Assembly (NCBI RefSeq): GCF_001938945.1
Contig: NZ_MKIO01000039.1
Location: 62,001-126,000, forward strand
Source of the DNA: Xaviernesmea rhizosphaerae
GTDB lineage: Bacteria > Pseudomonadota > Alphaproteobacteria > Rhizobiales > Rhizobiaceae
Direction of reading: 5' to 3'
DNA length: 64,000 bases
Position numbers and translations under genes: made by a program. Of the stretch, positions 1 to 8,788 are shown one piece after another (position 1 is the first letter of the stretch; each line of letters begins with the position of its first letter). Under the pieces are notes generated by a model that did not search any database, was not told the origin of the DNA, and worked only from the letters and a program-made list of their open reading frames with translations.

Positions 1-949
1 CCGGCTGTCCTGGGTCTGGACCACCGACAAGCATCCCGACGCCAATCTGGGCGATGCGCTGAGCGCCGTCATCGTCTCTGTGATCTCCGGTCGCGGCGTC
101 GAGCGGGCTGCCTTCAACAACACGTCCGAGCGGCTGGCCGCCATCGGCACGATCGGCCATGCCCAGCAGGGCGCCTGCGTCCATCTCTGGGGCACGGGCT
201 TCGACCTCGGCCGTCATGTCGACGGGACGCCCGGCGATTATGCTCTTCCCGAGAATACGGAACTGGTGGTGCATGCTGTGCGCGGGCGGCGAACGGCCGA
301 AGGCTTGCGCGCGCGTGGCATCCAGGTGCCGGATATCTTCGGCGACCCAGCCTGGTTCCTGCCGCGGATCTTCCCCTTTGCCGGTCTGGAAAAGACCCAT
401 GATCTCGGCGTGATCGTGCATATTTCCGAGCTGGAGGAGGCGCGCGCTGGCGCGCTGGTGCGCGCCACCATCGAGCGCTACAAGCTGCCGCCCGAGATGG
501 CGGAGCGGATCCGCATCATCAACACCTATTGCGGGGCCGATATGGCCGGCATGGAAGACAAGCTGCGCGAGATGGTGTCCTGCCGCCGCATCCTGTCGAC
601 CAGCCTGCACGGCCTTGTCATTGCCGAGACCTACGGCATTCCCTGCGCCTGGTTTTCCACCGGGCATGGCGAGCCGGGGGCGCTCAGCCTGGAGGGTCCG
701 GTGCCGATCGATCATCGCATGGTGGATTTCTACAGCGGCGCGGGGCGCGAGGCGGTGTTGAGCTATCTGCAGCCGCTGGCGCAGCCGACCGACTGGGAGG
801 CGGCCATGGCCTTCATCGACGCGCAGTGGCGGCCGCTCGACTATACCGGCGAGGCGCTGTTTGCGGCTTTTCCGCTGCCGAAGGCGGTGAAGTTCAAACA
901 GCCGGTCTGGGCTCTGCCGACCGCGGTGTTGGAGAGCAACCGCTATTGA
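1..949 (+). CDS. Polysaccharide pyruvyl transferase family protein (5' end cut off)
   Basis: The frame is open from base 2 without a stop, so the gene begins upstream of the window; about 315 residues are visible. A near N-terminal NLGDALSAVIV segment and a C-terminal STSLHGLVIAETYGIP block match the polysaccharide pyruvyl transferase family. Members transfer pyruvate from phosphoenolpyruvate onto sugars of exo- or capsular polysaccharides. There is no signal peptide in the visible part, as expected for a cytoplasmic enzyme. The next gene, gltD, is unrelated and starts 233 bases on, so any glycan cluster would lie upstream. A GTG at 80 could be taken as a start, but homologous sequence continues before it. 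The fold assignment is good; donor and acceptor are not known. Confidence 0.8.
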   Translation, partial: RLSWVWTTDKHPDANLGDALSAVIVSVISGRGVERAAFNNTSERLAAIGTIGHAQQGACVHLWGTGFDLGRHVDGTPGDYALPENTELVVHAVRGRRTAEGLRARGIQVPDIFGDPAWFLPRIFPFAGLEKTHDLGVIVHISELEEARAGALVRATIERYKLPPEMAERIRIINTYCGADMAGMEDKLREMVSCRRILSTSLHGLVIAETYGIPCAWFSTGHGEPGALSLEGPVPIDHRMVDFYSGAGREAVLSYLQPLAQPTDWEAAMAFIDAQWRPLDYTGEALFAAFPLPKAVKFKQPVWALPTAVLESNRY

Positions 950-1182
950 CAAGGCGGCCGTTTCCGTTGGTTTCTTGACGGATGCGGCGCGATAAAATTC
1001 CGGTTTCGTCCCGCGCTGCAGCAAGGCATGGGGGACGACCGCCGGAGCAAGGGATTGCCGATCGCAGGCCACGCTTCTTCCCGGAAGAGCGGCCGCGGGC
1101 GGCGGGATCATGGGGCAGATCATCGCCGGGCGCGCATGGCCGAGAGGGCCTGGCCGCCGGCACAGACGCAAAGGGTCAGGCA

Positions 1183-2640
1183 ATGGGCAAGGTCACCGGC
1201 TTCCTCGAAATCGATCGGCAACTGGCGAAATATCAGCCGGCCTCCGACCGCATCCGTCACTTCCGCGAGTTCGTCCTGCCGATGTCGGACCAGGAAGTGC
1301 AGAAGCAGGCGGCACGCTGCATGGACTGTGGCATTCCCTATTGCCACGGCCCGACCGGCTGCCCGGTTCACAACCAGATCCCCGACTGGAACGATCTCGT
1401 CTACAGCAACAATTGGGACGAGGCGATCCGCAACCTGCACTCCACCAACAACTTCCCGGAGTTCACCGGCCGCATCTGCCCCGCGCCCTGCGAGGAAGCC
1501 TGCACGCTGAACCTGGAAGACGCGCCCGTCACCATCAAGACCATCGAGCAGGCGATCGCCGACAAGGCCTATGAGATGGGCTATATCGTGCCCAAGCCGG
1601 CGGTGACGAAGACCGGCAAGTCGATCGGCATCATCGGTTCCGGCCCGGCCGGCATGGCCGCAGCCCAGCAGCTCGCCCGCGCCGGCCATAATGTCCATGT
1701 CTATGAGCGCGAGTCGCGCCCCGGCGGCCTGCTGCGCTACGGCATTCCCGACTTCAAGATGGAAAAGAACTTCATCGACCGCCGCGTCGAGCAGATGAAG
1801 GGCGAGGGCGTGACCTTCCATTGCGGTGTGAATGTCGGCGTGGACCGCACGGTGGACAGCCTGCTGGCCGAGCATGATGCCGTGCTCTATTGTGGCGGCT
1901 CGGAAACCCCGCGCGATGCCGGCATTCCCGGTGTCGAGTTTGCCGGTGTGCACGATGCCATGCCCTATCTGGTGCAGCAGAACCGGCGCGTCGGCCGCGA
2001 GAACATCGACAGCGTCGGCTGGCCGTCCGATCCGATTCTTGCCGGCGGCAAGCATGTCGTCGTGGTCGGCGGCGGCGATACCGCGTCCGACTGCGTCGGC
2101 ACCGCCTTCCGCCAGGGGGCCGTCAAGGTCACCCAGCTCGACATCCGCCCGCAGCCGCCGGAGAAGGAAGACAAGCTCGCCGTCTGGCCCTATTGGGCAA
2201 CGAAGATGCGCACCTCCTCCTCCCAGGCGGAAGGCGCCATCCGCGAGTTCCAGGTTGCCACACTCGAATTCGTCGGCGACGAGGACGGGCTCCTGAGCGG
2301 TGTGAAGTGCTGCCAGGTCGATGACCGCCGCAAGCCGGTTCCCGGCACGGAATTCGTCATCAAGGCCGATCTCGCCTTCATCGCCATCGGCTTCCGTGGT
2401 CCGCTGACCACGGGCGTTCTGGCCGAATATGGCGAACGCCTGGCGATCAACACCGACAGCCGCGGCTCCAGCAACGTCATCGCCAATGACCAGGACTATC
2501 GCACCTCTGTCGACCGGCTCTATGCCGCCGGCGATGTGCGCCGCGGCCAGTCGCTGGTCGTCTGGGCGATCCGCGAAGGCCGTCAGGCCGCCCGCGCCAT
2601 TGACGAGGCGCTGATGGGCGCGAGCGTCCTGCCGCGTTAG
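1183..2640 (+). CDS. gltD: Glutamate synthase (NADPH) small subunit
   Basis: This is the FAD- and NADPH-binding beta subunit of glutamate synthase, which passes electrons from NADPH to the large subunit for glutamate formation from glutamine and 2-oxoglutarate. The 485-residue length is normal. Cysteines 46, 49, 54 and 60 and 99, 103 and 107 form the N-terminal iron-sulfur cysteine clusters. GIIGSGPAG near residue 150 is the FAD loop and VVVVGGGDTASDC near 290 the NADPH loop. The frame is open to 982, but the ATG at 1183 opens the conserved MGKVTGFLEIDRQ start and follows an AGGG. gltB is not next to it in this window, which is unusual if it is not just upstream. The TAG stop at 2638-2640 is part of an intergenic repeat. 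Confidence 0.95.
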   Translation: MGKVTGFLEIDRQLAKYQPASDRIRHFREFVLPMSDQEVQKQAARCMDCGIPYCHGPTGCPVHNQIPDWNDLVYSNNWDEAIRNLHSTNNFPEFTGRICPAPCEEACTLNLEDAPVTIKTIEQAIADKAYEMGYIVPKPAVTKTGKSIGIIGSGPAGMAAAQQLARAGHNVHVYERESRPGGLLRYGIPDFKMEKNFIDRRVEQMKGEGVTFHCGVNVGVDRTVDSLLAEHDAVLYCGGSETPRDAGIPGVEFAGVHDAMPYLVQQNRRVGRENIDSVGWPSDPILAGGKHVVVVGGGDTASDCVGTAFRQGAVKVTQLDIRPQPPEKEDKLAVWPYWATKMRTSSSQAEGAIREFQVATLEFVGDEDGLLSGVKCCQVDDRRKPVPGTEFVIKADLAFIAIGFRGPLTTGVLAEYGERLAINTDSRGSSNVIANDQDYRTSVDRLYAAGDVRRGQSLVVWAIREGRQAARAIDEALMGASVLPR

Positions 2641-2742
2641 AGCATCGGACCGAAAAGTGGGAACCGGTTTTCGGAAAAATCCGATGCAAAAACAAAAAAT
2701 TAGAGCATCGGACTGCGTGCGATTTTCAGTCTGATGCTCTAA
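2638..2742 (+). repeat. Rhizobiaceae-type intergenic palindromic repeat, complete copy
   Basis: Two hairpins in tandem. The first has outer arms GCATCGGA/TCCGATGC around CCGAAAA/TTTTCGG. After an A/T-rich spacer (AAAACAAAAAATTA), the second has arms TAGAGCATCGGACTG and CAGTCTGATGCTCTA with one mismatch. Near-identical copies lie at 13418-13523 (inverted) and 23519-23623. The left edge is the gltD stop codon. It could act as an RNA 3' stabiliser in front of the terminator that follows. Confidence 0.9.
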
Positions 2743-2770
2743 AGGAAACGTCCGCGCCTGCGGGTCTTAC

Positions 2771-2799
2771 GCCGTCCGTGTCCGCACGGGCGGCTTTTT
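2771..2799 (+). terminator. Intrinsic terminator of gltD
   Basis: GC-rich hairpin (GCCGTCCGTG paired with CACGGGCGGC) followed by TTTTT, 130 bases after the gltD stop and just behind the palindromic repeat. Confidence 0.75.
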
Positions 2800-2939
2800 C
2801 ATGGGCGCGGGATGCCCGTCCGTTCGGGCGTCGGGCCGAAAGGCAGATCAGGGGCTGTCCAAGTGCACAAGCCTTTGCGTCCTGTGCTGTGGTCCCGCCG
2901 TTTCCCGCCCGATGCTTCAGCCCGGTCCACCGCCGCCTT

Positions 2940-4313
2940 TCAAGGGCGCAGCGCCGCCTTGTCGAGAGGGGTCGCAGCGGGCGTCTCCGTGTCGCCCTGC
3001 GCGTCGGCTTGCGGCGTCGGCTGCGATGGCGCGGGGGCCGGCGTGGTGGCGATCGCCGGGGACGACAGGCGGAAATCATCGACGCGGCCGGCGGGCGCCG
3101 GCGCCATCTCGCCCTTCTCCACCAGGAGATCGCGGGGGCTCTTGCCGTCCTTGACCGCAACGGGCAGGCCGCCGAGCAGCGTGCTGCCACCATCGAGTTC
3201 GGGATCGGTCAGCGCGATCGGTGCGGTGCGCAGGATCGCCTCATTGCCTGCGGGCGCAGGCACGAGCTTCTCGTTCAGAACGCCGCCGCCTTCGCCCTGG
3301 TCGATGCCCAGCAGGCGGCGAATGTCGTCTTCCAGATAGAAGGCGAGGCGGCGCTTGCCGGCAGGCGTGAAATTGATGCCTTCCTGCCCACGCAGCCGCA
3401 CCTGCTGGCCGTTGATGTCGGCTCCGGTCATGACAAACTTGCCCTCCTCGTCAGCAAAGCCGTCCCAGACATCGACGAATTCGGCGCCGACGCGTTCGGC
3501 CGCGCTCCGGTACAGCGCGTTGAGGGTGACCATGTCGGCGCTCATCATCGAGGAGGGGAAGGGCGGCATGCCCACCCAGAGCACCGGCACCTTGGCGGCT
3601 TGCGCTTGCCTGGCAAGGCGATCGACGCGGCGCGTATATTCGGCGGTCCAGCCCTCGCTGCGGAATTTCTCCCGGGCCTCGCCGAAGCGCAGCATCTGCC
3701 GGTCATTGGCGCCGAGGCTGATGACGATCAGCTGCGGCTTGACCGCCTGTATGGCGGCCGGAAATTCGGCCAGCCAGTCGAAATGGTCGTCGCGCACCAG
3801 GCCGGAGGAGCCGTCGGTGCGGCTTTCCACCCGCAGGCCGGCGGCCTCGGCAAAGGCTTCGGTCAGGCCGTCCGCCAGGCTGGAGGCAACGAAGTCGCCG
3901 GTGACCAGCACCGTCTTCGCGTCCGCCGCCTTTTCCACCACGGGCTGGGTCTCGATCACCGTGACCGATGGCGTGGGTCTCGGCTTGGCCTTGGCCGCAG
4001 GCTTGGGCCTCCGGCGCTGCGGCGCCGGGCGGGTCTCCACGCCAAGTCCATCATCATAAACGCGGGGCGCCTCCCTGCGGCTGCGCGGCGTGCCGAACAG
4101 CATTTCCATGATGGTGCGCCGCTGCTCCTCGGCATGCGTCGGCTCTGGCAGGATGCACAGGCAGGCCAGCAGGACCGGCAGGAGACACGCACGGGCCTTG
4201 TGCGCGAGGCCAGCCCAGACATGCCCTGTCCGGGCAATTATGGCGCGCAAAGACCAGCCGCAAGGCACTGCGGCCATCGCCGTCGCCGGGCGCGGCCTGT
4301 CGGGTCTGGTCAA
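2940..4313 (-). CDS. DUF459 SGNH-fold periplasmic protein, catalytic residues degenerate
   Basis: A 457-residue envelope protein. A hydrophobic segment at about 44-60 followed by THAEEQ looks like a signal peptide; a basic, Pro/Lys-rich stretch (about 95-115) and the SGNH domain (about 130-345) follow, then a Pro/Ala-rich tail. Block I reads GDF (139-141) instead of GDS, block III SLGANDRQ is intact, and block V reads EGINFT where active SGNH enzymes have DxxH. Acylesterase activity by the usual mechanism is therefore doubtful. The start is TTG at 4313, chosen because GAGGA lies 7 bases upstream; ATG 4277 is the alternative. The next gene in the same direction upstream is an MltB-like transglycosylase, which points to a murein or surface-glycan role. 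Confidence 0.8.
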   Translation of the reverse strand: MTRPDRPRPATAMAAVPCGWSLRAIIARTGHVWAGLAHKARACLLPVLLACLCILPEPTHAEEQRRTIMEMLFGTPRSRREAPRVYDDGLGVETRPAPQRRRPKPAAKAKPRPTPSVTVIETQPVVEKAADAKTVLVTGDFVASSLADGLTEAFAEAAGLRVESRTDGSSGLVRDDHFDWLAEFPAAIQAVKPQLIVISLGANDRQMLRFGEAREKFRSEGWTAEYTRRVDRLARQAQAAKVPVLWVGMPPFPSSMMSADMVTLNALYRSAAERVGAEFVDVWDGFADEEGKFVMTGADINGQQVRLRGQEGINFTPAGKRRLAFYLEDDIRRLLGIDQGEGGGVLNEKLVPAPAGNEAILRTAPIALTDPELDGGSTLLGGLPVAVKDGKSPRDLLVEKGEMAPAPAGRVDDFRLSSPAIATTPAPAPSQPTPQADAQGDTETPAATPLDKAALRP

Positions 4314-4396
4314 AGGCTCGTTCCTCGTTGATGCCGGCCCTTGTGGCTTTGCCGGCGGGCGCCCGTCAATGGCCAGTTCTGGCGTCGGACATCCTG

Positions 4397-4453
4397 GAGC
4401 ATCGGACGGGAAACTGTCTTCAATGCGATGCTCTCGGTTTTTTCATCGGATAT
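4397..4453. repeat. Degenerate copy of the GAGCATCG palindromic repeat
   Basis: Arms GAGCATCG (4397-4404) and CGATGCTC (4436-4443) with a diverged interior, followed by a T-run on the plus strand (4448-4453). It lies between the converted 3' end of the MltB-like gene and the start of the DUF459 gene. Confidence 0.6.
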
Positions 4454-4507
4454 GTGAAAACGGGTGCCGCTCGTCGCTCCGATGTCCGCCCCGCGCTATG
4501 TTCGCCC

Positions 4508-5725
4508 TCAGCGCCGCAGGGCGCGCAGCACATGCTGCGTCGGCTCGCCATCCGGCGACAGGCCCGCCTGGCTCTGGAAGGCCTGGATGGCCGCCTTGGA
4601 GCCCGAGCCGAAATTGCCGTCCACCTCGCCATTATAATAGCCGAGTTCCTTCAGGCGGGTCTGGATCTCCATCTTTTGGCGCACGTCCAGCGAACCATCG
4701 GGACGGTTCCAGGGCTGCTGCATGCCGCCGAAGCCGGCAATCTCGTCAGCCAGCAGGCCGACGCCCAGAGCATAGGAATCGGAGGCATTGTAGCGCTTGA
4801 GCACGAAGAAGTTCTTCGTCATCAGGAAGCCCGGGCCGCCGGCGCCGCCGGGCAGCTTCAGCATGGCGCGCTGCGACCCGTCGCGGAAGCTCTTGCCGTT
4901 CGGGCGGCGCAGGCCCAGATCGGCCCATTGCTTGAGCGATTTGCTCTGACCGGAATAGCGCGATGCCGCGGCGGGAACGACCACCTCGTAGCCCCAGGTC
5001 TGGCCCGTCTGCCAGCCATTCGACTTCAGGAGATTGGCAGCGGTCGCCAGCGCGTCGGGCACCGAGCTCCAGATGTCGCGGTGGCCATTGCCATCGGCAT
5101 CCACGGCATAGAGCAGGTAGCTTGTGGGGATGAACTGGGTGTGGCCCATGGCGCCGGCCCAGGAGCCGACCAGCTCGCGCGGGGTGACATCGCCGTTCTG
5201 GAGGATCTTCAGCGCGGCGATCAGCTGGGTGCGGGCATATTTGGCGCGCTTGGGGTCGGCATAAGCAAGCGTCGCCAACGCGCGCGGCACATAATGCAGC
5301 CGCTCGTCCTTCTGCAGCACCGCGCCGTAATTGGACTCCATCGACCAGATCGCCAGCAAGATGGTGCGGTCCACGCCATAATGGCGCTCCAGGGCATCCA
5401 GCGTGCGCTTATGCTTGGCCGCCATCTCCTGGCCGGTGCGCTGGGTGAAGGGATTGACGCGGGAATCGATATATTCCCAGATCTTGGTGGTGAACTCAGG
5501 CTGGTAGGTCGCCTTGCGCAGCACGTCGGGATCGGGCGTGCGCACGCCGGCAAAGGCCTGGCGGTAGGTCGCCTGGGTGATGCCAGCCTTGGCGGCCGTT
5601 GGATAGAAGCTATTGATCCAGGACTGGAAGCCGGCATCGGCAAAGGCAGGCCGCGCGGCGAGCGGGAGCGAGGCCGTGACCAAGGCGGCGGCACTGTAGC
5701 CGAGAAGAGCTCTCCGGGTGGTCAT
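4508..5725 (-). CDS. Lytic murein transglycosylase, MltB family, with C-terminal peptidoglycan-binding domain
   Basis: Cleaves the MurNAc-GlcNAc bond of peptidoglycan, forming 1,6-anhydro ends, in the periplasm. The sequence begins MTTRRALLGYSAAALVTAS, a twin-arginine-like signal ending near ARPAFA. The catalytic glutamate lies in WSMESNYG (about residue 130 from this start), and GAMGHTQFIPTSY is the second family block. A peptidoglycan-binding_1 domain closes the protein (LKELGYYNGEVDGNFG...AIQAFQ). ATG 5725 was chosen over ATG 5752 because AAGGA sits 8 bases before it and the longer start has no Shine-Dalgarno. It runs in the same direction as the DUF459 gene, 194 bases upstream of it. Confidence 0.92.
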   Translation of the reverse strand: MTTRRALLGYSAAALVTASLPLAARPAFADAGFQSWINSFYPTAAKAGITQATYRQAFAGVRTPDPDVLRKATYQPEFTTKIWEYIDSRVNPFTQRTGQEMAAKHKRTLDALERHYGVDRTILLAIWSMESNYGAVLQKDERLHYVPRALATLAYADPKRAKYARTQLIAALKILQNGDVTPRELVGSWAGAMGHTQFIPTSYLLYAVDADGNGHRDIWSSVPDALATAANLLKSNGWQTGQTWGYEVVVPAAASRYSGQSKSLKQWADLGLRRPNGKSFRDGSQRAMLKLPGGAGGPGFLMTKNFFVLKRYNASDSYALGVGLLADEIAGFGGMQQPWNRPDGSLDVRQKMEIQTRLKELGYYNGEVDGNFGSGSKAAIQAFQSQAGLSPDGEPTQHVLRALRR

Positions 5726-6176
5726 GGGCATCGTCCTTTCCATGTCGTTCATCGCATGTTCAGCGGCGTTTCGATAGGCCGGTCCGGCTCAGGCAATGAA
5801 GGCTCTGAGGGCCGGAACCGTTCCCGCCTCACCGCGTTCGACAGCCGGGCGGCTGGAGGACATCGTAAACCATGAACGTCAACAAACACTTTACCATGGA
5901 TTTCGCGCTCGCGCCGCGCTTGCAAAAGCCGCCTGTCTTTGCGTAGTTCTTGTGATGAGGCATGTCTGCGCATCTTTACTTTGCTGCGCTGCGGTGGGAG
6001 TTTGTCGCAATATGCGGAATTTTCGGCTTAATCTTATGAGAAATCAAAGATTTATCAGAAATTTTGCACCTGCGTGAAATTTTTGCTAGAGCCATCGGGC
6101 CTCCTCTATTCACCGGCGCGCGAGAGCCGGCGTCATCACGTTACATTCATAATTCTGTTAAACCCCGGAGACTTCC
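5726..6176. other. Intergenic region with divergent promoters, no gene seen
   Basis: About 450 bases between the divergent transglycosylase gene and galU. The part from about 6000 is clearly AT-rich against the surroundings. A possible galU promoter is TTGCAC (6064-6069), a 16-base spacer and CTAGAG (6086-6091), a weak match. On the minus strand a TTGACG near 5880 could serve the transglycosylase gene. I see no convincing coding frame or RNA. Confidence 0.45.
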
Positions 6177-7061
6177 ATGACTGACGTGCGTAAAGTTCGA
6201 AAAGCCGTGTTTCCCGTTGCTGGGCTGGGCACGCGCTTCCTTCCGGCAACCAAGGCGGTGCCGAAGGAAATGCTGACCGTCGTCGACAAGCCGGTCATCC
6301 AGTATGTCGTCGATGAAGCTTTGGAAGCCGGCATCGAGCATCTGGTTTTCGTCACCGGGCGCGGCAAGGCCGTGATCGAAGACTATTTCGACATCCAGAC
6401 CGAGCTGGAACAGACGCTGCGCGAGCGCAACAAGAAGGCCGAACTGACGCTGCTCGAAGGCATTCTGCCGGCTGCCGGCACCACCAGCTTCACCCGCCAG
6501 CAGGCTCCGCTCGGCCTAGGCCATGCGGTCTGGTGCGCCCGTGACATCGTCGGCGACGAGCCCTTCGCGGTTCTCCTGCCGGACATGATCATGAAGGGTG
6601 AGAAGGGCTGCCTCAAGGGCATGGTCGATCTCTACGAGCAGAGCGGCGGCAACGTCATCGCCGTCGAGGAATGCGCGCCCGAGCTGGCCCATAAGTACGG
6701 CATCGTCGGTGTGGGCGACGCCATCGGCGAAGGCTTCAAGATCAATCAGATGGTGGAGAAGCCGGCTGCCGGCACGGCGCCGTCCAACTTCTTCATCAAC
6801 GGTCGCTACATCCTGCAGCCCGAGATCTTCAAGATCCTGGAAACCCAGGAGCGCGGCGCCGGCAACGAGATCCAGCTGACCGACGGCATGCTGAAGCTCT
6901 TGGAAAGCCAGCAGTTCGCCGGCTATCACTTCCGCGGCGAAACCTATGACTGCGGCGCCAAGGACGGCTTCATCATGGCCAACGTCGCTTTCGCCCTGTC
7001 CCGCGCCGATATCCGCGGTTCGGTTGAAGCTCCGCTGAAGGCGTTGCTCTCCACCCTGTAA
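6177..7061 (+). CDS. galU: UTP--glucose-1-phosphate uridylyltransferase
   Basis: Makes UDP-glucose from UTP and glucose-1-phosphate, the precursor for exopolysaccharide, lipopolysaccharide core and cyclic glucans. The 294-residue length is usual. The N-terminal nucleotide-binding signature [15 protein letters not shown] (about 12-26) is followed by [17 protein letters not shown]; later blocks include GLGHAVWCA and the [11 protein letters not shown] stretch. GGAG lies about 8 bases before ATG 6177. It is a single-gene unit with its own terminator. The envelope genes around it fit its role. Confidence 0.97.
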   Translation: MTDVRKVRKAVFPVAGLGTRFLPATKAVPKEMLTVVDKPVIQYVVDEALEAGIEHLVFVTGRGKAVIEDYFDIQTELEQTLRERNKKAELTLLEGILPAAGTTSFTRQQAPLGLGHAVWCARDIVGDEPFAVLLPDMIMKGEKGCLKGMVDLYEQSGGNVIAVEECAPELAHKYGIVGVGDAIGEGFKINQMVEKPAAGTAPSNFFINGRYILQPEIFKILETQERGAGNEIQLTDGMLKLLESQQFAGYHFRGETYDCGAKDGFIMANVAFALSRADIRGSVEAPLKALLSTL

Positions 7062-7090
7062 CCTTGCCGATCCCACGGCATTGACCCGAA

Positions 7091-7116
7091 CGCCCGGCCT
7101 CGCGCCGGGCGTTTTG
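7091..7116 (+). terminator. Intrinsic terminator of galU
   Basis: CGCCCGGC/GCCGGGCG hairpin followed by TTTT, 30 bases after the galU stop codon. Confidence 0.85.
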
Positions 7117-7144
7117 CGTTGCGGGCCTGCCGGTGATTGGATGA

Positions 7145-8707
7145 CTACCGCCGCATGGTCAGGCCGATGCCGACCTTGGCGATGCTGGAGTCGACGCCGC
7201 TATCGCGCAGCGTGCGCTCGTAGGAGACATCGCCTGTTAGCGCCAGCGCGCGGTTGATGTCCCAGGTGAGGCCCGCGCCGGCAGACCAGACGCGCTCGTC
7301 CGGCGTGGTGGAGCCTGAAGGATAGTTGCGCAGGGTCAAGCCGCCGGACAGGCGGGCAACCAGTGCATTGCGCAGCTCGCGCGTGGCGCGGCTGGTGAGC
7401 GTATAGGCGATGGCGCCCGATTCGCCCGCGGTGGTCGAGGGTTCGAGCGCGGTGGTCAGGCTCGTGGCGATGTTCGTGCCGCGCTGAGGCGACCAGTTGA
7501 TCAACCCGTCGATCGTCAGGGCGCCGATATCGCGCAGTCGCGCATCGTCAAAGGCATAGCGGCCATAGCCGAGCGCCAGCTCGCCGCCGAGCTTCTCGCC
7601 GAAATCGACCTGCAGACCGGCCCGCCCGCCCCAGCTGGTATAGGAACGGGCATAGCCCAGCATGTCGCGCCGCTCGTCATAAACGCCGCGCCCCACCGAG
7701 GCCTCGAGGAAGGGGATCAGCGCAGGGGAGAGGACGTAGCCCATGCGCGCCGTGGCCACGCCGACATTGCGGTTGCGGTCCTTCATCGAGAGAACCGTGC
7801 CATTGTCGAGATCGACATCGCCATAGCTGTAGCGCGTGCCGTCCAGCCGGGCGGAGCCGCGCAGCACGCCGAAATCGTGCTCGACGCTGGAGCCGAGCGA
7901 AAATTGCTGGACGACCGACTGGCTCGTGGCATTGGCCACCGCATTGGGGTCGGAGGCATCTTCGCGGTCGGCACGATAGCCGGCCCTCAGATGCGCCGTG
8001 GTCAGATGGCTGACATCGAGCCGCAGGTCGGCCTGGACATCGGCGAAGGGGTCGGTGGAGCCTTTGCCTGAGATGTTCTTCTGCCATGCGCCCTGGCCCG
8101 TCACCGTCAGCTGGTGCCGGGACCAGTCGGAGGTCAGCGTGGCGTTGACGCCGGTTTCCACATAGCCGCGATGCTGCCCGCTCGTGCCGTCGCGCCGGTT
8201 CTCGGCATTGACCGACTGGTTGATCGAGGGCTTCAAGGTGAAGCTGCCGAGACGGATGCCCGGCGCATCGTTGCGGGTCGGATCGAGCCTCGGGCGCAGC
8301 CCGTCGACACTGGCTTCGCGCAGATTGAGGCGGGACATATCCTCGTTCAGCGCCGGCGCATCCGAGACCCTGCCGATCCGCGTGCCGGGGGGCACCTCCT
8401 GCGCCACGCGCGCCTGGGTGGCCGCCTGCAGGGTGGTCGTCGTCAGGCCATTGTCCTCTCCATCAGCATTGCCGGCCGCCGGCGTCGCCGCGAGCGCCGG
8501 AGCAGGCTGCTGCAGGTCTGACGCCGTGGCCGGATCGGTCCTGCCGGTCTGCGCCGCGGGCTGGGTGGCGGCCGGTTGCAGGGCCTGCTGCGCAAGGACC
8601 GTCGCCACGCCGCCCGAAAGCGTCACGCTGCCCGCCAGCGCGGCAAACGCCAGCAGGCCGCCCTTGCGCGGGCGGCGCCTGTCCGTGATCGAGCGAGTGG
8701 ACGCCAT
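7145..8707 (-). CDS. Outer-membrane beta-barrel protein (BBP2-like, unknown function)
   Basis: A 520-residue exported protein. A hydrophobic segment after RRRPRKGG and ending VLAQQ is a long signal peptide; a low-complexity Ala/Thr/Pro linker follows (about 40-100). From about 150 to the end the sequence alternates polar and hydrophobic residues with many short aromatic-ended strands, and it closes with VGIGLTMRR, as in outer-membrane barrels. It resembles the putative beta-barrel porin 2 group, often found near exopolysaccharide genes in rhizobia. The substrate is unknown. The Shine-Dalgarno is weak. A CtrA-like site lies at 8764-8778, about 60 bases upstream of the start. The galU terminator lies between this gene's stop and galU. 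Confidence 0.75.
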   Translation of the reverse strand: MASTRSITDRRRPRKGGLLAFAALAGSVTLSGGVATVLAQQALQPAATQPAAQTGRTDPATASDLQQPAPALAATPAAGNADGEDNGLTTTTLQAATQARVAQEVPPGTRIGRVSDAPALNEDMSRLNLREASVDGLRPRLDPTRNDAPGIRLGSFTLKPSINQSVNAENRRDGTSGQHRGYVETGVNATLTSDWSRHQLTVTGQGAWQKNISGKGSTDPFADVQADLRLDVSHLTTAHLRAGYRADREDASDPNAVANATSQSVVQQFSLGSSVEHDFGVLRGSARLDGTRYSYGDVDLDNGTVLSMKDRNRNVGVATARMGYVLSPALIPFLEASVGRGVYDERRDMLGYARSYTSWGGRAGLQVDFGEKLGGELALGYGRYAFDDARLRDIGALTIDGLINWSPQRGTNIATSLTTALEPSTTAGESGAIAYTLTSRATRELRNALVARLSGGLTLRNYPSGSTTPDERVWSAGAGLTWDINRALALTGDVSYERTLRDSGVDSSIAKVGIGLTMRR

Positions 8708-8763
8708 GCGCGCAAGGTCCGGCTGGAAGGATCAAAATCTTTCCGGATCCTAAACGGACAGGG

Positions 8764-8778
8764 TTAACCAAGCCTTAC
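8764..8778. promoter_or_regulatory. Possible CtrA-binding site
   Basis: TTAACCAAGCCTTAC on the plus strand, that is GTAA-N7-TTAA read toward the beta-barrel gene; one base differs from TTAA-N7-TTAA. It lies 57 to 71 bases upstream of the beta-barrel start codon, where a core promoter would be expected. Single-site evidence only. Confidence 0.35.
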
Positions 8779-8788
8779 TAGCCCCCTG

